From Sorghum bicolor (Eukaryota > Streptophyta > Magnoliopsida > Poales > Poaceae): DNA of 64,000 nucleotides. A program made the position numbers and the translations under genes. Position 1 is the stretch's first letter; the number at the start of each line of letters is the position of its first letter. Where the stretch lies: positions 50,201,695 to 50,265,694 of the forward strand of contig NC_012872.2 of assembly GCF_000003195.3 (NCBI RefSeq), given 5' to 3'. This document shows positions 23,205-35,072 of this stretch, piece by piece. The notes below the pieces were generated by a model. It searched no databases, was not told the DNA's origin, and worked only from the letters and a program-made list of their open reading frames with translations.

Positions 23205-24480
23205 ATGAAGAAATTCATCACCGCCAAGCTCATCAAAAAGAGGAAGGGTGATGGCTCATCCTCGAGCTCTCACCACTCCGAGAGTAGGAGCCATGAAAGG
23301 GTAGAGGAGGAACAACTGCACACACTTGCTCCCTTCATCCCCACTGATAGAATACTAGAGCCCCACGACAACCTCTTGCTCACTCATGAGGAGATAGGGA
23401 AGCTCTACACCCTTCGCACTTGCAGCTTCAACCACACCGCTGTCTTTGACAAGCAACACTTGGACCAATCAGGTATGAGCACTGACTTTCCTATTGTCTT
23501 TTATGCCATTGGTTGGGGCTGGTTTTGGCAAGTTCCTGAATTTGGTATAAAAGTACTCTCTCAAGAATTTCTTGCCACACTAAAATCAAACGATACGGGA
23601 GTAACTTTTTGCATGTTCAACAAAGATTACAGTTTAACTTGGAGTGAGCTGAGTACATGTCTAGGCTTTGATCAAGATTGTGACCTAGATATAGATCATG
23701 CTTTGCAAAATTTTGACTTAGCTACATTTTGGAAGTTGATTACTTAAGATTCATGTCTCTGGATCATAGTCACTCTCTGTTCGTAGACCTGTCCAAATCC
23801 ACAACCCAACCTTAAGATTCATGTACATCTGGATCATAGTCACTCTCTTCCCTGGTCCTACTATGGATGATATAGGCTATAAAGAATTGCAAATCCTTTA
23901 TGCCATGGTAAACAAAATCAAATTTTCACCTGTCAAGTGGCTAGTACCTTTCTGGATCTCCTCCATTGCACCTAGCATGCCCATATGCTTTACTTCACTT
24001 ATCACCAGAATTGTTGAATCCATGGGTTTGCTTGAAACAAATGAAGTAGAGTACATCCAGGATGATAGATCTATTTTAGGTGAGCAGATGTTTAGGAGTG
24101 CTAATTTGATTAAAAGAGATCCCAAAAATAGCCTTAAAATGATTTATGGGAACCATCCCATTGAGGTCTCTCTCCCCAATGAGGACCTTTGGTTGTATAA
24201 TGCTTCATCACTAACCCTAAGGCTAGGAAGAGAGAATAGAGCCACCCCTGTTGCAGGGATGGATAGGATGATGAGAGCACGATCCCGTGCTGCTCAACAG
24301 CAAGTTGGTCCCTCTTATGCACCACAAGAGGAGGATAAGGTGAACTCCATGGAAACACCTCATCACTCCAGGACGTCTTCAGCAACGCGCACCCCTCGCC
24401 CTCGTGGTAGGGGGAGGCGCCAACCACCATCCAAAATGGAGACACTCATCAACGATATGGAGAACATCAACATCGGATAG
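23205..24480 (+). pseudogene. Element A second ORF, ATHILA ORF-1-like
   Basis: Starts at ATG 23205 (MKKFITAKLIKKRKG), a basic N-terminus followed by a Ser/His-rich stretch. The first part ends at TAA 23745. A tandem duplication of about 70 bp (23743 and 23811) breaks the frame, and it resumes at about 23821 in another frame to TAG 24478. Shared blocks with the B protein are GMSTDFPIVFYAIGW, LTWSELSTCLGF, CDLDIDHALQNF and CFTSLITRIVESMGLLE. The tail is Arg/Gly/Pro-rich (RGRGRR) and continues beyond the stop with a Gln-rich segment. Function unknown. The presence in two different families without RT argues that it mattered to them. Confidence 0.7.
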
Positions 24481-24597
24481 CAGACCACCTTGCAGCTCAT
24501 GCAAGAGAACATGGACATGGCCCAAAGCCTCCAAGCTAAGAGTGAGTACCGATGGGACCAGTGGTTTGGGTATCAACCACCCAGTAAGCAAGAAGGC

Positions 24598-24621
24598 AAG
24601 CTTGGGGGAGATTCTCTCCCC
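24598..24621 (+). promoter_or_regulatory. Internal polypurine-tract-like motif with hairpin (A)
   Basis: AAGCTTGGGGGAG at 24598-24610 overlaps a 7-bp hairpin GGGGAGA-TTC-TCTCCCC (24605-24621). It lies 1.4 kb before the 3' LTR. Confidence 0.5.
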
Positions 24622-25987
24622 TACTAAGGTATCCAAGGTGAGTTTCCAACCCCCCCTAACTTAATTCTAGTTTTATTGCATTTTGTTTGTTTCCTTCTTG
24701 CAAAAAAAATCCAAAAAAATATTTATTTGCTTTATTTCCTTTTTGTATATATGCATCATGTGTGCTATCCTTCCTATGGAAATGATGATGAAATTGCTAG
24801 TTAATGTCTTTCTAGTACTTGTTTACAACTTAGCATTTCTATAAGTATGGACTACTTAGCATTCTTAACCATCATGAACTTGAACACGTAGTGGGTTGCA
24901 AGTGCTAAAACAAAGTCTAAGTTGTCGTGAGACATGATATAGCTAAGATAAGAGATCTATACTATTGTTCTAAGCATGCATGAATGCTAGAGGATTTAAT
25001 TTTAAAGATGAATAAAAACTTAATTGTTCCTCAATGGTATTAAATTCCTACCACAAGCCATATATGCTCTACATGATAGAAACCCAGCACATAGGCTCCT
25101 TGCTTGTGTTAAGAGTTGTCAACTCTTGTTGACCCTTGGTTTAGAGTTTTGTCATGCTCAATGAAATCAAGATCCACACCATCCACATACAACTGCTGCT
25201 CCTACACTAAGAGTATGCAACATTCCATACCATTCCATTCCACCAAATATAGATGCTCCATGCTCTAAGTGTAGAATGTCTCTCTCTAATAGATAAATGT
25301 TAGATGAGACACAAAGCAAAGGCTATAGGAAAAAAATATCATCTTGTTAGAAAGGACATCATCAAGTCCTTGAAAAAAAGAGAAATGCTAGCCTTGTCTC
25401 AATAGAAAAAAATAGAGAGAGCACAATCAAATAAAGGAGCCATCTAGCTATCATACTCATACCACCTTTCCACATATATCTTGATCTCGAGCATGCCACT
25501 ACTCTTCCTCCAAGGATCTGAGGTTTAACTTCACAACTTATGCAATGTAAGTACACCATCCCCTTGTTCCTACCTTGAGCTCCACATAAACCTTTATTAT
25601 AGTAGGATTACACAGAGAAGGCAACATACTCATATGTCTCGGTAAGGATTTATACACCACTTGAGTGATTTGAGAGAAACCATATGAGGAACATTAAGAT
25701 TTCTTTTGAAAAAAACTTAGCAAAAAACCTCTGGCATGAAACTTGCTAAAGAATGAGAAAAGTAGATGTCAAGTCAAAGTTGTTCTATCTCTCAACATCC
25801 TAAGACTGAGTTAATGCTATAAGCCCCATGGGTGCTAAAGTAACATTGGTGTGGTAGCATTGCTAAGTTTCCCATTCAAGGAGAAGTTCTTTGTTCTGCA
25901 CTTAGTACTATTAAGATGTTAGCTTAGTGATAATACCTGATCCAATCGAACCAAGTCTTGATTGTTTGCTCGGGACGAGCAAAGGTT
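24622..25987 (+). other. Element A 3' non-coding region
   Basis: AT-rich, no supported gene. Ends in the polypurine tract. The phrase TGCTCGGGACGAGCAAAGG just before the tract (about 25965-25985) also precedes the tract in B (about 16993) and, inverted, in F (about 55690). Confidence 0.55.
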
Positions 25988-25999
25988 AAGCTTGGGGGA
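25988..25999 (+). promoter_or_regulatory. Polypurine tract of element A
   Basis: AAGCTTGGGGGA, three bases before the 3' LTR start TGTTGACGGG. Confidence 0.85.
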
Positions 26000-26002
26000 T
26001 CT

Positions 26003-27864
26003 TGTTGACGGGAAATAAGACCAAGTTCTATATACTCAAAATCCCATCAATAGTCCTCTATTGAAGGAAGATAAGCATCACATGAACATATTTATCACTA
26101 ATAAAGTTCCACTTGTACTCTTAGCTTGTTTAATGCAGGGAAGAAGGAAATGAGCCCTGTGGGCCCCATAACCCACGTCGACCAACCGGGGTTTGGGCCC
26201 ACTAGGGGCTCCCCCATGGCATGAGCCATGGCATACTCCAAGGAGTCAATCCCAACCCTTGGATCCAAATGTGCTTGCTCTCAACGGTTCAAACACTTAG
26301 CACATGGATCCTTGGGCCTACATGGAAGCAAGCAAGTGTGCAACTTGGCTCAATTTTAGACAACACTTCACATGACAAGTGGGGACACCACCAGGAGCCA
26401 CTGGTGGGCCAAGGGCTCCAAAGGTTGGTCGACCGACCGACCAATGGGGTGATGTCACCTGGCCCAACCTCCCACCGACTTAAGGATCTTCTAGAAGGAC
26501 AGTGTGACCCACTGTCAGCCAAAGGGCATGTCGGCCGACCGACATGTGGGCCCTATCTAGAGTCGGTTCACTCCCACCGACCTTCCTCACGTGTGGCAAT
26601 GATCCAACCGTCCATCTAAGGCGGTTGGGAGGTCGGTGCATCCAAGGGTGGAGAAGGAAGGAGCACGCGGATCGCTGACGTGGCACCCCCTCTCTCACCT
26701 CTATATAAGGAGGGGTCCTCCATCTCATATCTCACATCTTCCATCTACCATTTCATTTCCAAATCTCACTTGGGAGATCAAGTGTAGTCTAGTCTAGTCT
26801 AGAGTGGGAGTTAGAGTCGAGTCGAGCGAAGCTCGGGTCTCCGGAGCTGTCTTCTAGAGAGTCTGGTATAGCTCTTGTACCTTTTCTCTTGTATTACATT
26901 CTTTATATTAATATAGTCTTTCTTTACTTTACTAAGTATTTACTTCAAGTCTTTACTTTGAGTATTGCTTAGTACATTACTATACTTGTAGTAGTGTTGT
27001 GTCTTAGTCTTATTAGTGTAGCTGCCTTAGTTAGATTAGTGTCTTCAACACCTTATGTGTGTTCCACTACCATTAGGGGCTTTGGCTATTTACGTGATAG
27101 CTGAAGTTATAAGAAGTGTAAGCGAGGTGCTTAGGCTAGCGCTTATTAGTGGATGCCACCGTATCAAACGTGTTAGCGGGTGGCGGCGAAGCGTGACAGG
27201 CCTCTACTTCCCAATAGGTTCTATTCACGTCGGGTATGGTCTGTAGGCGCCCATAAGACAAAGGTCCGCTTGGATAGGAGTTTCATCCTCCTATTGCAGT
27301 CGACTTCCCACGACACAAGACTGTTTGGATACTAGTCTAGTTGAGTCATTTACATTGATTAGGATTAGAACACAGAAGTAGAGTTAGGTACATAGGAGTC
27401 CTTACTCACTCGTTGTCCTCCCACCTAGCTATCTCACTACCAGTTATCTTTACTTACCTTTATCTGACTTATCTATTATTCTATCTTGCTACGCTTGCCA
27501 CCCTATTAGCACTAGTGAACTTAGATTGAGTAGACACAAACCACGGATATCCATCCATATATTTATTAAGAGAGTCTTAGTCCGCTTCCCGTGAGCAAAC
27601 TATAAATTATGACACCGCGGATTCTCACCACGGTTGAAGTGCTAGAGCGGTACCTATGCGCTTGTAGAGTTACCCTTGGTACATCTTGCGTCACCACTAG
27701 AGTTTAGCATTGCTTAGAATTTCTAGAGCCGTTGCTCAGGGTAGCCTGACACCCTACCCTAGTAGCAGCTCAGGCTTGTAATTAAGCAGTGCTGGTTAGG
27801 TGCCACCATTTCTAGATACTTGTCACATCTTACTCTAGCCGGTGTGTGTTAAGATTTGCCAACA
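26003..27864 (+). repeat. 3' LTR of element A
   Basis: 1862 bp, TGTTGACGGG...GCCAACA, followed by CCAGT (27865-27869). It has a TATA box CTATATAAGG near 26702 and contains about 110 bp near 27570-27690 that the 5' LTR has lost. Confidence 0.92.
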
Positions 27865-28484
27865 CCAGTCTAGTTTTTCCAATAAGGGGGAGGGTTGCAT
27901 GTTGGACTATGTGAATTTCCTTCCTTGAAGAGTAATTTCATTGATACCTAGGAAACTAATGGCCTCATTGAATTTAAACATATTGTTTAAATCTCCTCCA
28001 GGCCTATTTCTGTTCTCTAGTTTTCTGATTAGGTTGAAGTCTCCTAGAATTATCCAATCCCTAGCATAGTCTAAGTTTAGGTTCTTAAACCAAGCGAGGA
28101 AGCCGTCTCTCCCTTCTGGAGTGCAGGGGGTAGAGACACATATTAGGGTTCACTTGTTGTTATTGTGTCTGGAGCAAAATTCTATGGTGATTCCAAAGGT
28201 GCTGCTGCTTATTGTATCAGCTGGGAATAAGGTGTCTTTCAAGGCAACAAGCATCCCCCCGGACGTTCCTATTGAAGGCATATAATCAAAGGAATCAACT
28301 GAGGAGGATAGATTTTCCTTAGGAAGGGTAAATCAAAATCATCTTTCTTTGTTTCTTGTAGATAGATAATGTCACACTGAGCTACGATAATTTTGTTCTT
28401 AATAGGATCCCATTTCTAGGGCGAGTTTACGCCCCTTACGTTCCAAGTCAAGATCTTCCAGCTTCTGTTATGTGTTTGATTCAT
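27865..28484 (-). pseudogene. LINE ORF2 start: APE-type endonuclease
   Basis: ATG at 28484 (minus) begins MNQTHNRSWKILTWNVRG. Endonuclease motifs follow in order: TWNVRG (about 28440), LQETK (about 28360), GDFN (about 28050). The final SDH motif is on the other side of element A, near 4900. In-frame stops are present, for example after TWNVRGVNSP. The enzyme would nick the target site for target-primed reverse transcription. Confidence 0.8.
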
Positions 28485-28726
28485 GCTGACTAGAGTATGA
28501 TGGCAACCATAGATACATGCGTAGCACATATCTTTTCTACAAACCACGTCTCATTACCATAGATTCTCATTAAAGTCAACCGAGGTAAAAGCAAATCTTA
28601 TTCCATTTAGCAGTCCCCTCCCATACTGCTTGGTTCTTACAGTACATTGTGCCAAAAGGGAAAGTAACATGTCTCAGTTCCAAGCTAACATGATTGGATA
28701 CATAACAAAATATTTAAAGCACTGAA

Positions 28727-30664
28727 CTAGGAGTGGCATAGCCTGTCTAGGAAATAAAAGGATCCTATTTGTGAGCCATTCTTAGTTTTCTTTCGGCTCC
28801 TCACTCCCCTTTTTCTTGGGGTTGCTCCCCCTTCCTTAGGGTCATCTTCGTCCCTTGTATTGCTCCTGCTTTTCTTCCTACTGATTGGGTATCTTGTGTT
28901 CCCTCCTTTCATCAGCTCATTCACATAGAGTTCCTCTTGGTCCAGGCTGCAAAACTGTGAACCCAGGCTTCTTATTACTCTGTTAGAAAGAGTAGGTGGG
29001 TTGCAAGTGGTACACCTCCTATTAGTGCACTCAGAGCTTTTGAACCCCTTGTTGACAAGTTTGATTCTCTCACTTCTACGTACTTGGCTATCCACTATAG
29101 GTGTGGCCCTTTTGCCGCTCCTCCTTTTCTTGGCCTCCTCAGTCTTTGGCGTGAGGTCCCCTCCCTAGCTAGCTCTGCTGGACTCCTTTCCTTCTTTTTT
29201 CATCTGCATGAGGGTTATCTAATTCAGTGATAGTGACAGAAGATCTGGTGGTGCCTAGTGGACATCTTTTGGGTACAAGTAAGGATAAGTTACCACATTA
29301 ATCTCCTAGGTGTCTTGTAGCACCACAGGTTATGAACTATTTGGCCCAGCCAAAGGTTTCTACAGAGTTTAGCAGATTTGTGAAAGGGGATCCAATTGAG
29401 GGGTATATGAGCAGAAAAGGGTTCTACATTACCTTCGCTGACCAGCTTCTGGTGTCAGATGGAATTCTAGCATGAGGACCATCCCCACCTGAAGATGCTG
29501 GTTGTTAACTGCAGCTTCGTTTCCTTGTATCTATGAGCCTTGGTTTAGAGGTGGAGGTTGATGGTGCTCCTGAATTTTGACATTAGCTAACTGCATATCC
29601 TCATTTGCTAGCTGGATGAGCTCAATTTCATCATGATTTAGAGGTGGATGCATGTTATCATTGTGTGGGATCTCTTCCTCTCCTGGGCCTTCCTGCTGTT
29701 CAGGTTGAGGATTATCTTCTTCCTCATTTACATTTTGATTTACATTCTCTTGACCCATGAGTTGGTCTAGAGGTATTTCTTCTCCCAGTACATCTTCTAG
29801 TGGTGGCAGGGGGAAACCAAGCACTACAAAGTTGTTCTCTTCTTCTATCAGCATGTGGTTCTGGTTGAGATCCTGTTGGTTCTGTTGCTGCTCCTGTGGG
29901 ATGTGCTCCTCTATAACTGCTTCAATCTCAAGAAGTTCAAGATAAGCTTGGCTTGGGGGGTTGGCTGGGGTAATGATGACTTCCATAGGGTCAGCCAGAT
30001 TGTTGAGATCAAAGTGCATGACTTGCTGGGCTGGAGGCGCTAGATTTAGGTCCAGGACTTGTTGGGCCTGTTGCTGGGCTGGTGGTGCTTCAGGCCATGC
30101 TGGCCATGGATCCCAAGGGTTAACTTGTTGTGGTTCCCTTGGGTTTCCCTGATTGTGCTCGTTAAGATCGATTGCCTCAACCCAAACCTGTTGTTGCTGG
30201 TGGCCCATCTCACCATTCATAGCAAAATGTTGCTGATGCTGTCCTCCAAATGAACCCAGGTGGTTCTGATCAAACTGCAGATGCTGGCCCAGTCCTCCAT
30301 CCATGTTTGGTTCTTGCTGTTGTTCCAGTCCCTGTTGCTCTCCCATCTGCTCATTTCCTTGCAAGTGTTGACCTCCATTCTGATTGAGAAAAGCTTGGTT
30401 GTTGTGTCCTTGCTGGCCATTGTCATCTAGCTACTGGTCATTCTGCTAATTCTGATTGTGTTGGTTCTACTGTGGTACTAGTTGTCCTAGCCCAAAGAAG
30501 TCATACAGTAAAACTCATTCATTTTCAGTTCATTAAGCATAGGGTCTTCTTTAGGTGGCTCATCTCCTAATTCACGGTGTTGTACGATCTCACACTGAAT
30601 GGTCTAGGAGTCCCCATTAACATTTAGTGAGTCAGAGTACACCAAGAACTGGGGGACCCCCTGC
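28727..30664 (-). pseudogene. LINE ORF1, middle and C-terminal part
   Basis: Starts at the G insertion site (PQFLVYSDS). Stops occur near 30605 and at 30487-30425, then an open stretch of 277 codons (30364-29531) that is very rich in Gln, Asn and Pro. The C-terminal frame (29095-28727) has the Cys-containing block CTNRRCTTCNPPTLSNRVI and RRSERIKLVNKGF, typical of plant L1 ORF1 C-termini, and a basic tail. ORF1 proteins bind LINE RNA. The low-complexity part is unusually long, but this is a variable region in plant L1s. Confidence 0.75.
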
Positions 30665-31367
30665 TGTTGACACCGTTTTTGGGCACGTGTCCAGGCCGGT
30701 AGGATGAGACGGCGGTGTTTTGTCTACAGGATGAATTGCCGATGAGGATGGTTGCCGATGAAGGAGGGGTTGAATGTGACTAAGTTTATAGGTGGTGATG
30801 TGTCTGTGCCGATGGCTATGACAAGGAAGTCTGCCAATGACTATGACAAGGAAATCTGCCGATGGTATGAAGGGAGAGTCCGGAAGCTGTCGATCGGTTT
30901 GTGGAAGAGTTTCAGTTTGTCACGGGGGATAGCTTTATTATTTCCTTAGTTATTTAAATCGTTTTGTATACGGATTCCGTGTAATTTGGAATTCGAATTC
31001 TAATCGTGTCTGGTTGTAGCTCTTTGAGCAGGGTATAAATATAGACCCTAGGGCCTTGTAATGAGATATCTATCAATCAATCAAACACACGTTTTACTCA
31101 TATTCTAGCATCTACTTTTTCGACGACTTCGTCATACTTTTTCCTTTTCACTACGAGTTCTTAGGAATTCGTCAACTTAAGCTCGGCGTGTTCTCAAGTT
31201 CCACGTGAGTACCTCTTAGCCGTGACATCCGGGCGCATCGCTGTTGTCAGGACTAAAGTATTCGAGTTACCACCTTTGCCGATAGTAAGGTCAAATCGGC
31301 TGGCACGCCTTAACGTTTGAATCGGGTATTAGCCCTTTGTGTTTGCAGACTAGCTTTTGCACCAACA
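30665..31367 (+). repeat. 5' LTR of element G
   Basis: 703 bp with TATA box GGGTATAAATATAG near 31030. It contains several GCCGATG and ATCGG motifs, including three within 130 bp near 30735-30870. Confidence 0.95.
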
Positions 31368-31374
31368 CATCTTT

Positions 31375-31392
31375 TGGCACGCCCAGTGGGAC
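31375..31392 (+). promoter_or_regulatory. Primer binding site of G
   Basis: TTGGCACGCCCAGTGGGA begins 7 bases after the LTR. The sequence is the usual Tat-type primer site in grasses; the tRNA species was not identified. Confidence 0.7.
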
Positions 31393-31413
31393 AGATCCAA
31401 GATCAAGATCAAC

Positions 31414-34400
31414 ATGTCGACTTCTGAGTTTGATCAAGAGAACGTCATCCCCGTGACGGAAGCCAATCTCAAGGATGAACAGAAGCAAGCTATTGCTAAA
31501 GCCATGGAGGATTACAAGCAGCAATGCCTGAGATCCTTCAGCGTGAACAGGAGCGGTGAAGTGATTCAGAAGGATGCATTGCCGGCACCTCGGCAGGTTA
31601 CTTTTGAGTCCATCCTGGCAAACTTCAAGAGATGGTTGACAGCGCCATCAACCGTGCTTTGATCAACCAAGCTGGTGTACTGTCTAATACAGTTTTCAAT
31701 GCCGTGGCAAGAACTTTCAAGGAGGGACAATTGCCACCAGATTATGTGGGCCCCACTTATCACCAACCAAAGTCACCAGTGGTCACAGCTCCATCGGCTG
31801 CTACGGCCGCTGCAGGTATGGAGATTCCTGTTCCGCCAAGCACGTTGGGAGTAACCAACGGACAATCTATGCCGATGACAACTAATCCACAGACTTCAGA
31901 TGGGCAGATTAAACTTGCCACAGATCTGTTAGCATTGGCAATGACAGGTTTAACTCCTCCTCCCAACTGGTGGGGTTATGGCATGCCTCCAGAGTTAACA
32001 CCGGGTACATCGCAAACGACTGACATGAGAGGCAAGACCCCCATGGCATCGGCACCTCCCAATATGCCGATGAATCATAGTCCCCAGTATACTACTACAA
32101 CTACTACTACAAGACCTTACACTGGGAATTCTCAAGCTCCAATGTTCCAGATACCCAACGCATCGGCAGACTCGATGCTGATGCAACAAAAGTCTATGCC
32201 TCAATCAGGGTATGTCAATTCAATGATGATGCCCAATTACCAATCATCGGCAGCGCCTATGCCGATGAACGCTAATAATGGATGGCTAGGGCAGCAAGTC
32301 TTTCCACAAATGCCCCAACAGAGTTACCAGGCTGCAGGGTTCCAGCAAGGACAGATCTATCCCGGATTCCAGAATCAGGGGATCCCCAACCAGCCAATGA
32401 ATCTCGGACAGCAACTCGGGGGGCAGCAAATCGGTGGACAGCAGTTTGGTGGTCCGCAGATTGGAGGCCAGATGATCAACCCAATGTTCCGTGCGGATCG
32501 TGCCCCAAACAGACACGTGGAGGCTCACCACCAGGTGCCGGACCCGCAGCCGCCTCATCGGCAGGACGCTGATGCGTATTGGGCCGATAAGATCGCTGAA
32601 GTAATGAGGGATCAATTTGGGATAAAACCCAAAGTCAACACTTACTCTTATCGGACACCGTATCCTCCTGCATATGATTTGATCCCGCTTCTGCATCGGT
32701 ACAAAGTATCGGACTTCACTAAGTTTTCTGGACAGGATGACACGTCAACCATGGAGCATGTCAATAGATTCATCATTCAATGCGGAGAAGGTGGTAACAG
32801 AGACGAATTAAGGGTTCGTTTATTTTCGTCATCATTGTCTGGATCGGCCTTTACCTAGTTCATATCGCTACCTCCCAACTCAGTGATTACTTGGGCCGAT
32901 CTGGAGAAACAATTCCACAAATACTTCTTTTCCGGGGTTCATGAGAAGAAGATCACCGATTTGGTCAAATTGAGACAGCGCAACGATGAATCGGTTGAAG
33001 GTTTTGTGCAGAGAATACGGGAAGTCAAAAATAAATGTTATAGTCTGGTTCTAGATGATCGGCAGCTAGCCGATTTAGCTTTCCAGGGTTTATTGCCACA
33101 CATCAGGGATAAGTATGCCTCTCAGGAGTTTGAAAGCTTAAGTCACTTGGTGCAGAGGATTTCTGATCAAGACATCAAGCCTTTCGAGCCCAAAAGAGCA
33201 TGGAACAAGAAGGCATCATTTTTTGATGAGGCAACAAGCTCAGATTCTGATGAGGAACCAGTCATCGGCTTGGCAGAGTGGGTAAAGAACAAGAAGCCGA
33301 TGTCTTGTCCTTTTGGGCAGAAGGAACCAGAGAAGTTCGCTTTTGACACCGCTAAGGCCGATAGGATATTTGATTTTCTACTTCAGGAAGGTCAGATCAA
33401 GCTGTCTCCTAATCACGTGATCCCATCGGCTGAGGAGTTGAAGAGGATGAAATATTGCAAGTGGCATAATGCAACTTCTCATGACACCAATGAGTGCAAA
33501 GTTTTCAGACAGCAGCTGCAATCGGCTATAGAGTCTGGGAGAATCAAGTTTGACAGTTCCAAGACCCAGAAGCCGATGAAGATAGACCAACATCCTTTCT
33601 CGACAAACATGTTGGATGCCAAGGGAAAAGCCAAGGTCTTAACATCGGAAGCAGCCGAGAAAAGTGCATCGGTAGATCCTCAGCATCAAGTTACTACTGC
33701 CGATGCAAGAGGTAGGGGCTTGGTTCAGGAAGGAACCAGCTCAGGTAGGCCTCCTCGGTCTGGCATCGTTATAACTCATAGAAGGCCTCGAGATAACTGG
33801 CAACAACGGGAAGATCGGTATCGGCGCCAGCAAGAAGATTATCGTCGGGAGGAAGAGAGACGCCGACAGGAGTGGAATCGGCATAGAGATCACTAGAACT
33901 GTCCGTTCTTCATCCATTGTTGGGAGGAGAATATTAAGCTTCCCACTGTCAGAGACTGCCCTGAGTGCAATGGTTATGATCGGTATGATAGGACCGATCG
34001 GCGTTATCATGATGACAATCGACGATTTAATGGGCCGATCAGAGGAAGGGCATCAGTTCATGATCGGCTGGGGGGCAGGCTCAGCGTGCACGATAGGCTT
34101 GGTGATCGTGTCCAATATTTTCCCAGGAACCAGGAAGAGCTCGAGGAGATGGCTAATGCACGAGTTCCCGATGAGTTCATATTTTGCAGGGATGCTAATA
34201 CGCATCGGATGGAGTCAAGGGAGAGTCGACGCCCAGCAGCAAGACAGAAGCCGCTTCCTCCATGGTGTCCGGAAGGGTTGACCAAGACACAGAAGAGGAG
34301 ATTGCAGCGTGAAAGGCAAGAAGGGCTAAGCAAGGGCAAAAACTCTGGTCAGTCTGGAGATCAGCAGCAATCAAATCCCAAGGGGGAAGACCCATCGGCA

Positions 34401-35072
34401 AGTGTCAACATGGTCTTTACGTTGCCGATGGAGTTTCTTGCGCCATCCAGTGATGATGAGTTGGAATTGTCCGACCAAATAGCTCAGTTGGCTTTGGATC
34501 CGATGACCGCTATCTTCGAGAAACCTGCCGATGACGAAAGACAACATCTCAAGGCTCTGTTTGTCAAGGGAAGAGTTGATGGGCAGCCGATGACCAAGAT
34601 TCTAGTTGATGGTGGGGCTGCTATCAACATCATGCCATATGCAGTATATTGGAAGCTTGGAAGAGGAGATCAGGATTTAACCAAGACCGATATGATGCTT
34701 AAAGACTTTGAAGGGAACGTGTCTCCAGTCAAGGGGGCAATATGTGTAGAGTTGACCATCGGCAGCAAAACCTTACCGACAACTTTCTTTGTGTTCAGTG
34801 GAAAGGGTGCTTACAACTTGCTATTGGGAAGAGATTGGATTCATGCTAATTGTTGCATCCCGTCTACAATGCACCAATGTTTGGTTCAGTGGGTAGGTGA
34901 CAAAATTGAGATTGTCCCGGGAGATTCTTCTTTTGTCATTGCGTCGGCAGAAGCGGACACCTATGAGAGGACTAGGTGCATGTCAGGAGAAGTTTGGGAG
35001 AAGGATTTTTTCAAGGTTGCCGATTACGAAATTCCACCGATCCAAGCAGTCGGTTCTGACGAAGGTTTTTAA
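31414..35072 (+). pseudogene. Element G gag-protease, lightly damaged
   Basis: ATG 31414 (MSTSEFDQEN). A one-base deletion near 31626 moves the reading into the frame of 31632, which then runs to TAA 35070 with only two stops: TAG 32856, where related Gag proteins have Trp (AFTWF), and TAG 33894, before the CPFFIHCW zinc-knuckle-like block. Domains in order: a Pro/Gln/Met-rich N-terminal half; a Gag capsid region (WADLEKQFHKYF, VEGFVQRIREVKNKC) near 32890-33160; an Arg-rich segment; an aspartic protease (LVDGGAAINIMP near 34610, LLLGRDWIH near 34825). Reverting three single-base changes would restore it conceptually, so the copy is young or recently inactivated. Neighbouring pol overlaps its stop codon by one base. 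Confidence 0.85.

Larger units (their letters stand above)
4987..27864 (+). mobile_element. Element A: non-autonomous Athila-like LTR retrotransposon, host to B and D
   Basis: LTRs 4987-6741 and 26003-27864 start with TGTTGA and end with CCAACA. The element has a tRNA-Asp primer site, degenerate gag-protease, an ATHILA ORF-1-like second ORF and a polypurine tract, but no reverse transcriptase, RNase H or integrase sequence anywhere. Removing the nested elements B and D (and one copy of each duplication) leaves about 9.65 kb. The 5-bp duplication CCAGT is perfect. By a rough visual count the LTRs differ by several percent upstream of the TATA box and less downstream, so this is one of the older gypsy insertions here. 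It must have relied on proteins from another Athila-type element. Confidence 0.85.

Noticed and set aside
29531..30364. 277-codon Gln-rich minus-strand ORF as an independent host transcription factor-like gene
   Set aside because: It lies between ORF1 N-terminal and C-terminal parts of the LINE in the right order and strand; Gln-rich linkers are usual in plant L1 ORF1.
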